From: Bacillus sonorensis NBRC 101234 = KCTC 13918
GTDB lineage: Bacteria; Bacillota; Bacilli; Bacillales; Bacillaceae
NCBI RefSeq assembly: GCF_001592005.1
Contig: NZ_BCVZ01000007.1
Location: 62,001 to 126,000, forward strand
Direction: 5' to 3'
Length of the DNA: 64,000 nt
Below the pieces are notes generated by a model. That model had not been told where the DNA came from and ran no database searches. It saw only the letters and a program-made list of their open reading frames with translations. Shown piece by piece: positions 52,570 through 64,000 of the stretch. The translations under genes and the position numbers were made by a program. Position 1 is the first letter of the stretch, and every line of letters begins with the position of its first letter.

Positions 52570-52872
52570 ATGAGCGTCCCTCACGATGTTCTCTGCTCGA
52601 TGCCCCATGATCATGAACGTTCGCTGCATGATCTTTGCCTCAAGTATATGCATTACCACGTTGTGCTGAAACTGAAAGATGGGCGATCGGTTCACGGCAT
52701 CCTTGAAGGGGCAAATCGCCGGGAAGCATCAGTCCTCATCCCGGAAAACGTAACCGAAGGAAGACAATTTTACGGGAACTTCAGATATCCGCTGAAAACA
52801 TACTGCCGGTTCAGAAGAAGGATCTTCCCGTTTGCTCTGTTGACCGCATTATATCCATTTCCATATGATTGA
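52570..52872 (+). CDS. Small Sm-like (SH3-type barrel) protein, uncharacterised
   Basis: 100 residues. The middle (about 28-60) reads VVLKLKDGRSVHGILEG, like an Sm/DUF2642 beta barrel; the N-part is His/Cys-rich (HDVLCSMPHDHERSLHDLC) and the end is basic then hydrophobic (RRRIFPFALLTALYPFPYD). Similar unnamed proteins with an RRRxxPxAxLxALxxxPY end occur in spore formers, to my memory. AAAGGAG lies 13 bases from ATG, unusually far. Function unknown; spore association is only a guess from the neighbour. Confidence 0.6.
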   Translation: MSVPHDVLCSMPHDHERSLHDLCLKYMHYHVVLKLKDGRSVHGILEGANRREASVLIPENVTEGRQFYGNFRYPLKTYCRFRRRIFPFALLTALYPFPYD

Positions 52873-53253
52873 GGGCTGACATCGGGCAATGAGCCATTCA
52901 CCCAAAACATGTACGGATCGAATTGTTTGCGCAAATCAATAGCTCCATCAATTATCATATAAGAAAAAACAAACCGGGAAGGGAAATTGTGAAGTATTTA
53001 GAAATAATCGTTTTGTTCTCAAGTCCAGGCTTTATCCATTACATGATAACGCGGGGATTTTCTAAAACGATATGTGATGATCGCATTTGCTTTTTGTATC
53101 GATTCGCCCTTCCTTTGCCATACATAGCGAACAAAAAGATTTTTTATATTTTTAGCTGCCATTATATATTGGTTTCGGGATTCTGTATGTAATGCAAGAT
53201 AGGCTTTTCACAAGATATGCTTTCTTTAACCATAGCCTGTACGAAAAACAATC
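52873..53253. other. AT-rich interval without a convincing gene
   Basis: About 380 bases between the Sm-like and TolB-like genes. A plus-strand frame (52923-53192) starts without RBS and its translation has no recognisable pattern. I see nothing else supportable here. Confidence 0.6.
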
Positions 53254-53287
53254 AGCCGGCTAAGCTGTTTGAAAAACGCTTGCCGGC
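53250..53287 (-). terminator. Terminator of the TolB-like gene
   Basis: GCCGGCAAGC and GCTTAGCCGGC pair (one bulge) on the minus strand, then TGATTGTTTTTCG. Confidence 0.65.
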
Positions 53288-53292
53288 CGATG

Positions 53293-54312
53293 TCAATTCA
53301 AAACAGTAAAACCATTGATGATCCCGTTCGGTTTTTCCCATTCTTTGCTTACTTTTTTTGTATCGGTATCGTAAGCGAAAATCGTTCTAACCTTCGCTTC
53401 GTTTCCCGTTTCATCTTTCAGAAGCTTAGCTCCTTTTGCTTCGGCTAGGAAAAAGATTTTTTTCCCGTCTTTTGAAAACTGCGGCTGCGCCGAGTCGATC
53501 AATGTGAACTCCCGCCCGTCTTTAATGATTGGTTTATATTCTTTCGTCTCGACATCCAGCTTGCAGATCGCCGTTTTTTCGCCTTCTTCATCTGTTGCGG
53601 TAAAAACCGCCGTCTTCCCATTTGGCGAGATTGCGATATCATTAATGAATTTCGCTATCGTTTTTATGTCTTGATTCTGCTTCTCATCGGCTAAAGAAAT
53701 GCGCATATTGGTCGGTTCTGGAGCGACTCCCTTGCTATTCGCCTCATCGGTTTTCTTATAATCTTCCTCCTCGGAATAGTGCAGGAGGACAAACTGGCCT
53801 TTATCTTGATTGTATTGATAGAAGCTTACCGTTTCATCCTTGTCGTTTAATTTCGGATAGATGGCGGTAAACGCCTTTGTTTTCAAATCAAATGATGCCA
53901 GATGAAAGTTTCGTTCAGCCGAGAGATTATAACGCATGTACAGTTTTGAGCCGTCTTTTGACAAGGTTAGCTCGTCTACATATTCATCGCCTGAATGCAG
54001 CGTCGTTTTTTTGCCTGTTTTCAGATCCAGTTTGATCAAACGCCGTCCGCTGCTCTTGTCCAAATTTGTATAGTATAGGATTTGATGTTTGCGATCCAGC
54101 GCCATAGCAGGATAGTCCGTCATTTTTTCTTTGTAAAGCACTTTCTGATTTTCATAATAAGAGGTCATTAATTTTTGATCTGTAAAGGACACGAGAAGGT
54201 CTGAACTGCCTGCCTCTTTTTGCTCCGTTTTTAATCCGGAAAAACGGAACACAGCAAAAACCCCTGCAGCTAAAACGATTCCCGCCGCCAAGATTATCAT
54301 TATTTTTTTCAT
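53293..54312 (-). CDS. Membrane-anchored TolB-like beta-propeller protein
   Basis: 339 residues: an N-terminal signal anchor (MKKIMIILAAGIVLAAGVFAVF) and an extracytoplasmic domain of repeated blades, e.g. LDLKTGKKTTLHSGDEYVDELTLSKDGSKLYM and IAISPNGKTAVFTATDEEGEKTAICKLD in part; the pattern SxDGxKLxF recurs as in TolB/WD40-like propellers. ATG at MKKIM follows GGAG by eight bases; the extra ten upstream codons contain that RBS. Role unknown; probably a surface-exposed binding protein. Confidence 0.75.
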   Translation of the reverse strand: MKKIMIILAAGIVLAAGVFAVFRFSGLKTEQKEAGSSDLLVSFTDQKLMTSYYENQKVLYKEKMTDYPAMALDRKHQILYYTNLDKSSGRRLIKLDLKTGKKTTLHSGDEYVDELTLSKDGSKLYMRYNLSAERNFHLASFDLKTKAFTAIYPKLNDKDETVSFYQYNQDKGQFVLLHYSEEEDYKKTDEANSKGVAPEPTNMRISLADEKQNQDIKTIAKFINDIAISPNGKTAVFTATDEEGEKTAICKLDVETKEYKPIIKDGREFTLIDSAQPQFSKDGKKIFFLAEAKGAKLLKDETGNEAKVRTIFAYDTDTKKVSKEWEKPNGIINGFTVLN

Positions 54313-54369
54313 GTTCTGATCTCCGCCAATAGAAAGAAGCAAGAAAACATTTTTCTTGCTCCATTTCGT

Positions 54370-54750
54370 TTATTTTTTATAAGTATAATGTCCTTTGACC
54401 TTGCCTTTGCTTGTTGAAAATCCTAAAGCTCTGAAGGCTTTCGGACTTACATCCAAAACAGCGCCGGGCAGTCTGCCGACATCGTATTTATATACCGTAA
54501 TCACTTTTTTAGGTTTTGCTTTTGAATAAGCTCTTATTTTTGTGCCTTTACGCGGAACGTCAAAACCCATTTTTGTAGCACAATCCCAATGACCGAGCCT
54601 TTTTCCGTCAGCGCCGATTTTTCCCACTCCATTGTACCAAGTAATATAGCCGCTGACTTTTTTTGTCTTAGCGCTGGCTTCACCGGCAAAATTAAATGCC
54701 AACAGTAAACTCGCCGCTAAAACAAAAACTGAAAAGAGTATTTTCTTCAT
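54370..54750 (-). CDS. Secreted double-psi beta-barrel (RlpA/expansin-like) protein
   Basis: 126 residues with a Sec signal peptide (cleavage after about GEASA-K, residue 27). The mature part reads SGYITWYNGVGKIGADGKRLGHWDCATKMGF... and ends YKYDVGRLPGAVLDVSPKAFRALG, the Gly-rich start and Asp-containing end of a double-psi barrel as in RlpA, barwin and expansins. Single domain, no wall-binding repeat. Possibly binds or cleaves peptidoglycan; catalytic Asp in DVGRLPG or LDVSP is a candidate. GGAGG is ten bases from ATG. Confidence 0.7.
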   Translation of the reverse strand: MKKILFSVFVLAASLLLAFNFAGEASAKTKKVSGYITWYNGVGKIGADGKRLGHWDCATKMGFDVPRKGTKIRAYSKAKPKKVITVYKYDVGRLPGAVLDVSPKAFRALGFSTSKGKVKGHYTYKK

Positions 54751-54908
54751 ATAAAAATATCCTCCATGTGCTGGGATTTTTTTCTGACATAGAGATTATA
54801 CCGTGTTTCATAGACAAGCTCTTTTACAGTTTCTTTACGTTTGGAATGCAAATATTACATATTCTAAGCCCTTCTTCGATTAAAAGCGGTGAATTTTTCA
54901 TATCCTTA

Positions 54909-55700
54909 CTATAAAAATTGACCAGTTTCTATCTTGGTGGTATTTTTCCCTTTAACCTGTTTTAACGTCGCTACGATAAGAAAGCTGACAATCACTAATA
55001 ACAGCCATGAACTCACCTTTCCTAGATGAACGAGACTCCATGCATCGGTTTGGTTTGGATATTCCCACGCCCCAAAAAACGTTGCAATATTTTCGGCTAT
55101 CCAGATAAAAAATCCGATGAGCCCAAAAGAAAGTGCGAGTGGCATACGGTAACGAATTCCATTAACCTCATATGTAACCCATGATTGCCAAAAGACGATC
55201 ATGACAAGTCCAGATAACCACCAACGAATGTCAATCAAATAATGGTGGGTAAAAAAATTTAAATAAATAGCAGCGGCAAGAGGTACGACTACCAAAAACG
55301 GCGGCCACTTCACCAGTTCAACCTTAAGCCTCCTCCACGCCTGGCAAAGATAACTAGCTACACTTGCGTACATGAAGCCGCTATACAAAGGCACTCCAAA
55401 AATTTTGAAATATCCTTCCTCCGGATAAGACCAGGAGCCCATATGTACCTTGAAAAGTTCAAGAGCAAGTCCAATAAGGTGAAACAATGTGATCACTTTT
55501 AATTCATCCCGTGTTTCAAGACCTGAACGCACCATCAACCACTGCATGAGAACACAGATGATGAGCAGCCAGTCATACCGTGGCAAGAAGGGAAGAGGGA
55601 TGATTTTTGTAAGAGCCAAAGAGGCAAAAATAACGACAGGAAACAAACATGATAGGGCCTGCTCCCAACCAAAACGAACGAGTTGTTTTAGTGCTCTCAT
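54909..55700 (-). CDS. yoaT: YoaT, DUF817 membrane protein
   Basis: 263-residue integral membrane protein with about eight helices, DUF817 family. Conserved stretches include LELFKVHMGSWSYPEEGYFKIFGVPLYSGFMYAS-type motifs and ENIATFFGAWEYPNQ. Start MRALKQL is eight bases after GGAGG; the upstream Met is in front of that RBS. It follows yozG and yoaS in the same direction, as the B. subtilis yoaS-yozG-yoaT group. Confidence 0.85.
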   Translation of the reverse strand: MRALKQLVRFGWEQALSCLFPVVIFASLALTKIIPLPFLPRYDWLLIICVLMQWLMVRSGLETRDELKVITLFHLIGLALELFKVHMGSWSYPEEGYFKIFGVPLYSGFMYASVASYLCQAWRRLKVELVKWPPFLVVVPLAAAIYLNFFTHHYLIDIRWWLSGLVMIVFWQSWVTYEVNGIRYRMPLALSFGLIGFFIWIAENIATFFGAWEYPNQTDAWSLVHLGKVSSWLLLVIVSFLIVATLKQVKGKNTTKIETGQFL

Positions 55701-55817
55701 GATTTGTGCCTCCATAGGTTTTTTCTGAATATTTGCAATGTTTGCTTTAATGGACTAAGAATTATGCGGAGAGGATCATTCAGCCCCATTTTCCTTTTCA
55801 TGATAAATATTTCTGAT

Positions 55818-56042
55818 TTATACATCCCTTGTGTCTTCATCACTTTGGTATTCCAAAATATCCCCGGGCTGACATTCCAAAGCCTTGCAAATCGCCTCTA
55901 AAGTTGATAATCGAATGGCCTTTGCTTTTCCATTTTTCAATATAGAAAGATTAGCCATCGTTATCCCAACCCTCTCCGAAAGTTCTGTTACGCTCATTTT
56001 CCTTTTAGCCAGCATCACATCAATATTGATAATAATTGCCAT
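55818..56042 (-). CDS. yozG: YozG, Cro/CI-type helix-turn-helix regulator
   Basis: 74 residues, essentially one XRE-family helix-turn-helix: MLAKRKMSVTELSERVGIT then MANLSILKNGKAKAIRLSTLEAICKALECQPGDILEY. GAGG is eight bases ahead of the selected ATG. It sits 10 bases after yoaS. HTH proteins of this type next to DUF2975 membrane proteins form a recurrent two-gene module, suggesting membrane-linked control, but the targets are not known. Confidence 0.85.
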   Translation of the reverse strand: MAIIINIDVMLAKRKMSVTELSERVGITMANLSILKNGKAKAIRLSTLEAICKALECQPGDILEYQSDEDTRDV

Positions 56043-56052
56043 GTTCATCACC

Positions 56053-56535
56053 TCAGACCGTTAAGTCATTTTCTGTTTTTATATCAATCGCTTCTTTTAA
56101 CAGTTTTTGAAGAACAGCAGCAAAGACTGCAATCACCATTGAAGCAAAAATAATGACCAATCCGATGACTATGATACCCGGGGCGTCGTCTATCTCCGCC
56201 ACGAGATAAAAAAGCGGCATGCCTGCCACATACAAGATGCTGATTGTGTTCGCACAGTATTTGATATTTTTTAAAGCTCTTACAGAAATTTTAGAGAACG
56301 CTTTGTTCTTATCAATATAGCTTAAAAGTTGAAACGCTTGATAAAGAGCAAAGTAAAAAGGTATCGCCGTTACATACAAATAGATGAAAACGAGATATTT
56401 TATATAAGCAATATTGGGAAGTAATTCTGCTGTATAATTGGCTATCTTAGGCACCAAAAAAATGCATAAAGCAAGAATTGGAATTCCAATAAGAATAACA
56501 GCTATCTTTAAGAAGAGTGTTGACACTCGTTTCAT
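56053..56535 (-). CDS. yoaS: YoaS, DUF2975 membrane protein
   Basis: 160 residues, four membrane helices (IAVILIGIPILALCIFLVP; YLVFIYLYVTAIPFYFALYQ; ANTISILYVAGMPLFYLV; GIIVIGLVIIFASMVIAVF) and the family motif FSKISVRALKNIKYCA. MKRVSTLF follows GAGGTG by six bases and gives the B. subtilis length; the upstream Met does not. First gene of the yoaS-yozG-yoaT set. Confidence 0.85.
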   Translation of the reverse strand: MKRVSTLFLKIAVILIGIPILALCIFLVPKIANYTAELLPNIAYIKYLVFIYLYVTAIPFYFALYQAFQLLSYIDKNKAFSKISVRALKNIKYCANTISILYVAGMPLFYLVAEIDDAPGIIVIGLVIIFASMVIAVFAAVLQKLLKEAIDIKTENDLTV

Positions 56536-56577
56536 AAAAAGCACCTCACTTATTTGTTGTCGATTTGAATTTAGCAT

Positions 56578-57020
56578 ATTATTTATCGTTTTACAATAAA
56601 AAAATATTGAAATGGATCATTTTATTATTGTTATGTTGTGGTCTTTTTCATTTTAGCCAAGACAAAATTCGTTCTTACGGTAATGCTCTACAATGTAAAA
56701 CTTGTGCAGCCAACTGAACCGTTGAACAACAAGAAAAAAGCATGCCGCAACAATTAGTTCGAAGTTCAATGTGCCTTGGATCACTAAATCCAAACGATTT
56801 TTCAATTAAAAATTCTGTCACTGGGATTCAGTGAGCTCGGGGAATTGTTTTTAGGTGAGTTTACAAAAATGCCAGACAGTGCGCGGGGAATCTTTAATAC
56901 TTACTTGAAAACTAATCTGAAAAGCACAGAAATAAGAGGCAGTAATCGATATAAAAATTGACACTTTCGCCTGTTTTGCTCGTATAAAAGGAGAAAAACA
57001 GATAGACAGGATGATAAAAT
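56578..57020. other. Interval between yoaS and the lipoprotein gene
   Basis: About 440 bases, AT-rich, with no RBS-backed gene. It holds the yoaS promoter region on minus and, on plus, TTGACA (56958-56963) with TATAAA after 19 bases, the probable promoter of the lipoprotein pair. A 57-codon open frame without a start (56788-56961) may be a decayed gene end. Confidence 0.5.
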
Positions 57021-57416
57021 ATGACAAAATTCAAACTCACTTCTTTTACTCTCATGATGTTTACCGCAGCCCTTTTGATTTCCGGCTGCGACGACAGCGG
57101 TGAAGACCGTTCTCAAGAAGCCGCCAAAGACAAATCGCTGAAAACATATGATCTCGTCTGGTTCGATTATCTGAATGACAGCGAATCTGACAGCGCCCCG
57201 GAAGTCAAAGTCTCCTATATGGAAAACGGCAAGCAAAAAACGAAAACATTTAAAAAATATGTGGAGAATGTGGAAGATATCGAACAGCCTTACATCAAAA
57301 TGCGGAATGATGAAGTGTTCATCTACAGGCCGCCTTACATGACATACGACCAGAAGCCGCTTGAAGGAGTCGTGAAAGACAAAATAGAACAAAAAAGCAG
57401 TGATGATCAACAATGA
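57021..57416 (+). CDS. Small uncharacterised lipoprotein
   Basis: 131 residues. Signal peptide with lipobox LLISGC (Cys near 24), followed by an acidic linker DDSGEDRSQEAAKD and a folded part LKTYDLVWFDYLNDSESDSAPEVKVSYMENGKQKTKTF. AGGATG is seven bases upstream. Its stop overlaps the start of the next gene (ATGA), so the two are translationally coupled. I do not recognise the family. Confidence 0.72.
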   Translation: MTKFKLTSFTLMMFTAALLISGCDDSGEDRSQEAAKDKSLKTYDLVWFDYLNDSESDSAPEVKVSYMENGKQKTKTFKKYVENVEDIEQPYIKMRNDEVFIYRPPYMTYDQKPLEGVVKDKIEQKSSDDQQ

Positions 57417-57997
57417 AGAAAAAGACGCTATTGCTGATGCTCGCCGTTTTATTCATGTTTACAGCAGTATGGGCAGATAACGCAGAAGCTGTAAGCGGGA
57501 CAAGCTCGTCAGGGGGAAGGTCTGCAAACACATCAGGAAAAAGCTCTGCCGGCAGCCGGGCGGCTTCGGTTCATAAAAATGCGAGAAGCTATATGAAAAA
57601 CGCCGCAAATAAAAGCAATTCGGCGAAAAATTTCACTAAAAACAGAGTTTCGAACAGTCTGCAAAGAACATTGCCTGCAAACGCCCTGTACAAGAGAAGC
57701 GTCAAACAGACAATCAATCAAAATCCCGCAGGCACGTCTTTTTTTAATTATTATTTTCCATACTGGATGATCTTTCATTCACATGGATATACAGCCGAAC
57801 AAAAAAGCATGCTGCAAAGTATCGGAGTGAGAGAAAAAGAGATTGCCAAACCGAAGGAAAACAGATACTGGCTGATCATTGAGGATCAAAGCGGAAAGCA
57901 GCAGGCCGTCCTCGTCTCAAAAAAGCAATATGACAGCGTGAACAAAGGAGATCGCATCAAATTGCGCCATAAACGTCTGATCAAAGAAAAAAGCTGA
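57413..57997 (+). CDS. Secreted protein of unknown function, partner of the lipoprotein
   Basis: 194 residues. Signal peptide (KKKTLLLMLAVLFMFTAVWA, likely cut near residue 22-27), then a Ser/Ala/Asn/Lys-rich low-complexity region (about 28-80) and a compact C-part with FFNYYFPYWMIFHSHGY and YWLIIEDQSGKQQAVLVSKKQYDSV. No known domain. Coupled to the preceding lipoprotein gene; the pair may form a surface complex. A terminator follows the stop codon. Confidence 0.7.
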   Translation: MKKKTLLLMLAVLFMFTAVWADNAEAVSGTSSSGGRSANTSGKSSAGSRAASVHKNARSYMKNAANKSNSAKNFTKNRVSNSLQRTLPANALYKRSVKQTINQNPAGTSFFNYYFPYWMIFHSHGYTAEQKSMLQSIGVREKEIAKPKENRYWLIIEDQSGKQQAVLVSKKQYDSVNKGDRIKLRHKRLIKEKS

Positions 57998-58026
57998 TTG
58001 AAACAAAGTGTTCATCAGCTTTTTTC
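57985..58026. terminator. Bidirectional terminator between the secreted-protein and GNAT genes
   Basis: AAAAAGCTGAT and ATCAGCTTTTTT pair across a loop of about 14 bases; T-runs are present on both strands and the stem overlaps both stop codons. Confidence 0.75.
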
Positions 58027-58854
58027 AGACTGGTCAAAAGCATACACTATCGAATCCGCAACCGGCCTGTAGCCGATTTCCGCGTAGATTTTATTGGATG
58101 TCGGATTGGCTTGATCGGTGTACAAACTGCAAAATGAGACCCCTTCGTCCAACAGCGTCCGGCTGAGGGCCGCCACACATGATGTTGCATAGCCTTTGTT
58201 TCGCCGGTTTTTCGGTGTAAACACAAGGTTGACGGTGATGCCGTTTTTCGTCGGCCTCGATTTTTGAGCCATTGAAACAGCCTCCCCACAGTCCTCCCAT
58301 ACATAAATTGAAGCTTTATCAATCCCCCGGGCGGCCATTTTCTTCGCCTTTTCATGCCCGAGGCCGTCATGGAAAGCCTCTTCTGAAAACGAATGTATCC
58401 AATCGGTGATCAATTCCAGATCACGCTGATCCGCTTTTCTTAAGCTTCCTGAACTCAGAGAGACGTCATTGACGTTATCGAGCTGATAAATGGTTTGCTT
58501 CATCTTGACCCGCGTCTTCCTTTTCCATGCATCTGCAAAAGCTTTGGCAATCGCGGGCTGCCCGATGACGCCCGGCGGCCTGATTCCCGCCTTTTTTATA
58601 TACGCGGCCAGTTCACCTGCCGCTTCGACCCGGCGTTCGTCTCCAGCCAAAATCAATTCACCTGAAGCCATAACTGCCATCAGCTGAATTCCCTGTTCAT
58701 TTTCCGCTGACAGCAAAACGGCTTCAGAGTCTTGCTGTTCCCGCAGATGATACAAAAGCCCAAGCGGCAAATTGTTGACTGCTTCATGCTCTAAAAGCGC
58801 ATGCTCGGCATGCCGAAGAAATTCTTCGGGACAGCTGAATCTTTTGACTTCCAC
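58015..58854 (-). CDS. GNAT-family N-acetyltransferase
   Basis: About 279 residues. The C-terminal GNAT domain (about 140-279) has VNLVFTPKNRRNKGYATSCVAALSR, the acetyl-CoA loop, and the end YTDQANPTSNKIYAEIGYRPVADS. The N-half is an extra domain, as in YkkB/YobR-like two-domain acetyltransferases. I select a GTG (VEVKRFSCP) ten bases after GAAAGGGG; an ATG 21 codons upstream is the alternative. Substrate unknown. Confidence 0.75.
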   Translation of the reverse strand: MEVKRFSCPEEFLRHAEHALLEHEAVNNLPLGLLYHLREQQDSEAVLLSAENEQGIQLMAVMASGELILAGDERRVEAAGELAAYIKKAGIRPPGVIGQPAIAKAFADAWKRKTRVKMKQTIYQLDNVNDVSLSSGSLRKADQRDLELITDWIHSFSEEAFHDGLGHEKAKKMAARGIDKASIYVWEDCGEAVSMAQKSRPTKNGITVNLVFTPKNRRNKGYATSCVAALSRTLLDEGVSFCSLYTDQANPTSNKIYAEIGYRPVADSIVYAFDQSEKS

Positions 58855-58943
58855 GTTGATTAAGCCCCTTTCTGTTTCTTTACTTTCATTAAAGAACAGC
58901 TTTACGTTTGAAAGCAAGGGGCATTTTCTGTCGCCGTCCCCAA

Positions 58944-59611
58944 TTATCGTTCCATGCGCCGCTTCCAGCCTTCATACAGAAGGTCAAACGACAAATCAGA
59001 CGTTTGCCTGACAGAAAGGTCTGCTTCATGCATGGCGCGTTCATTCCCGACTCCTACGGCAAACATCCCCGCTGATTTGATCGAGGCGATCCCGGCTTCG
59101 GCGTCTTCTATACCTGCACAGTCCACAGGGGATACGCCGAGATGCCCGGCAGCCGCCAAAAATATTTCAGGATCGGGCTTTCCTTTTTTAAGACTTGCCG
59201 GATCGACGATGACATCAAAGACGTTGATCAGGTCCAGCCTTTTTAAAATGGACGGGGCATTGCGGCTTGCCGAAGCTAAAGCGATTTTGATCCGTTCTTT
59301 TTCCAGTTCACATAAGAGACGCCCGATTCCGGGCAAAAGATCGCGGGGCGTAATGTTGTCTATCAGTTTTTGATAATATTGATTTTTCATTACCAAGAGA
59401 TCCCGCTTTGCGGATTTTGAGTATGTCGCTGACAATCCGCCATGGTCCAGGATGCGTTCAAGCGATTCCTCCCTGCTGATTCCTTTCAGCCTTTCATTAA
59501 AGTCCCTGTCAAATGGAATATGCAATTGTTCAGCGATACGCTTCCACGCGAGAAAATGCAGCTCAGCCGTATCTGTTATGACTCCATCCAAATCAAATAT
59601 GACCGCTTTCA

Positions 59612-59612
<1 letters not shown>
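58944..59612 (-). CDS. pgcM: Beta-phosphoglucomutase PgcM
   Basis: HAD-superfamily enzyme converting beta-glucose-1-phosphate to glucose-6-phosphate. 222 residues; nucleophile Asp7 and acid/base Asp9 in FDLDGVITDTAELHF, ALASASRNAPSIL (Ser/Thr motif), KKGKPDPEIFLAA (Lys motif), IEDAEAGI (Asp motif). GTG start overlapping the malL stop. Takes the product of maltose phosphorylase MdxK in the same operon. B. subtilis equivalent is yvdM. Confidence 0.95.
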
Positions 59613-63564
<3,952 letters not shown>

Positions 63565-63587
<23 letters not shown>

Positions 63588-64000
63588 GGTTTCCTCCTGA
63601 CTGTAGTTTCCCGTTATGGTGGCGGGTTTTGTACAAATGCCTAAATGTAAATGAAATCATCAAGATGACGCCGCAGGAATGGATCAACAGCACGGCCGTG
63701 AAGTCAAAATGGATTAAACCGGCCGTTGCTGCGGCAAAAACCGGAACGGCTGATCCGCTTACCGCAGCTGCGGCTGCTTCCTTGAACGACGCAATGCCGG
63801 ACATGTTTGATGCTTTTGTGATCCATATGCCTCCTGCGATGACAGCCGTCAACACCAGCTGGATGATGAATATCGCCGAACATGCCAGCATCATGATCAT
63901 CGGTTTATACTGAGCAAACCACAATCGCCCGATAAAAGCCTCCATATCGGAGATGTCCAGCTTTCCGTCCTTTTTGCCATAGCGGACGGAAAATCCCGTC
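63565..64000 (-). CDS. mdxD: MdxD-like DUF1189 membrane protein, 5' part outside the window
   Basis: The frame is open to the window edge (reading [24 protein letters not shown] before the helices), so the start lies beyond. The visible ~145 residues contain three hydrophobic helices and a basic tail. In B. subtilis mdxD (yvdJ) precedes mdxK in the maltodextrin operon and is a DUF1189 membrane protein of about 276 residues; the assignment here rests on position and hydropathy. Overlaps mdxK by 23 bases. Confidence 0.7.

Noticed and set aside
52923..53192. 89-codon plus-strand frame
   Set aside because: No RBS; composition reflects AT-rich non-coding DNA.
57021..57997. Toxin/immunity system
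   Set aside because: No toxin domain or delivery signal beyond a Sec peptide; only listed as an unknown pair.

Overview
The window looks like chromosomal DNA of a Bacillus subtilis-group organism, most likely the B. licheniformis clade (inferred). The evidence is gene content, order and protein lengths. A block partial opuE - sapB - camS(yerH) - ligA - pcrA - pcrB - yerC - yerB - yerA - purD...purE - yebG - yebE - yebC - pbuG - guaA - yebA - yeaD - yeaC - yeaB - cotA is essentially the B. subtilis 0.68-0.72 Mb region in reverse. Bacillus-type ribosome binding sites (AAGGAGG), frequent GTG/TTG starts, U-tailed hairpin terminators, PurR boxes and two guanine-type purine riboswitches fit this.

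Region 1 (1-2300): the 3' part of the proline/osmoprotectant symporter gene opuE, a small membrane protein on the other strand, and sapB (MgtC family). Region 2 (2300-10200): an AT-richer island on the minus strand carrying a complete enterobacterial-type yhf set: regulator YhfZ, PRD protein YhfY, YhfU, membrane protein YhfT, Php (phosphotriesterase homologue), and three enzymes YhfS, YhfW and YhfX. It sits between sapB and camS and is bracketed by a 44-bp direct repeat (42/44 identical) that carries the local terminator and the last codons of camS. Two matching operator-like palindromes lie before yhfZ and before yhfY. This island is the most interesting element here.

Region 3 (10200-19650): the DNA maintenance operon pcrB-pcrA-ligA-camS, then yerC, yerB and yerA. 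Region 4 (19650-21990): an accessory patch with a DUF2892 protein and a divergent pair, cytochrome P450 / TetR regulator. Region 5 (22000-35130): the complete purine biosynthesis operon purEKBCSQLFMNHD, ending with its terminator and led by PurR boxes, a promoter and a guanine riboswitch. Region 6 (35130-40940): yebG, yebE, a 57-codon Fur-regulated-basic-protein-like gene, yebC, pbuG (again PurR boxes plus riboswitch) and guaA with a strong leader attenuator of unknown ligand. Together these coordinate purine synthesis, uptake and GMP formation.

Region 7 (40940-49640): the yebA-yeaD-yeaC operon (transglutaminase, DUF58, MoxR ATPase), the yeaB cation exporter, an acyltransferase and the spore-coat laccase cotA. 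Region 8 (49650-64000): a mosaic not in B. subtilis order: AraC/GyrI-like regulator, SDR protein, signal peptidase I, small cysteine/lysine-rich and Sm-like proteins, a TolB-like anchored protein, a secreted double-psi-barrel protein, yoaT-yozG-yoaS, an uncharacterised lipoprotein/secreted pair, a GNAT protein, and the 3' half of the maltodextrin operon (mdxD partial, mdxK, malL, pgcM). No tRNA, rRNA, CRISPR array, insertion sequence or integrase was seen.
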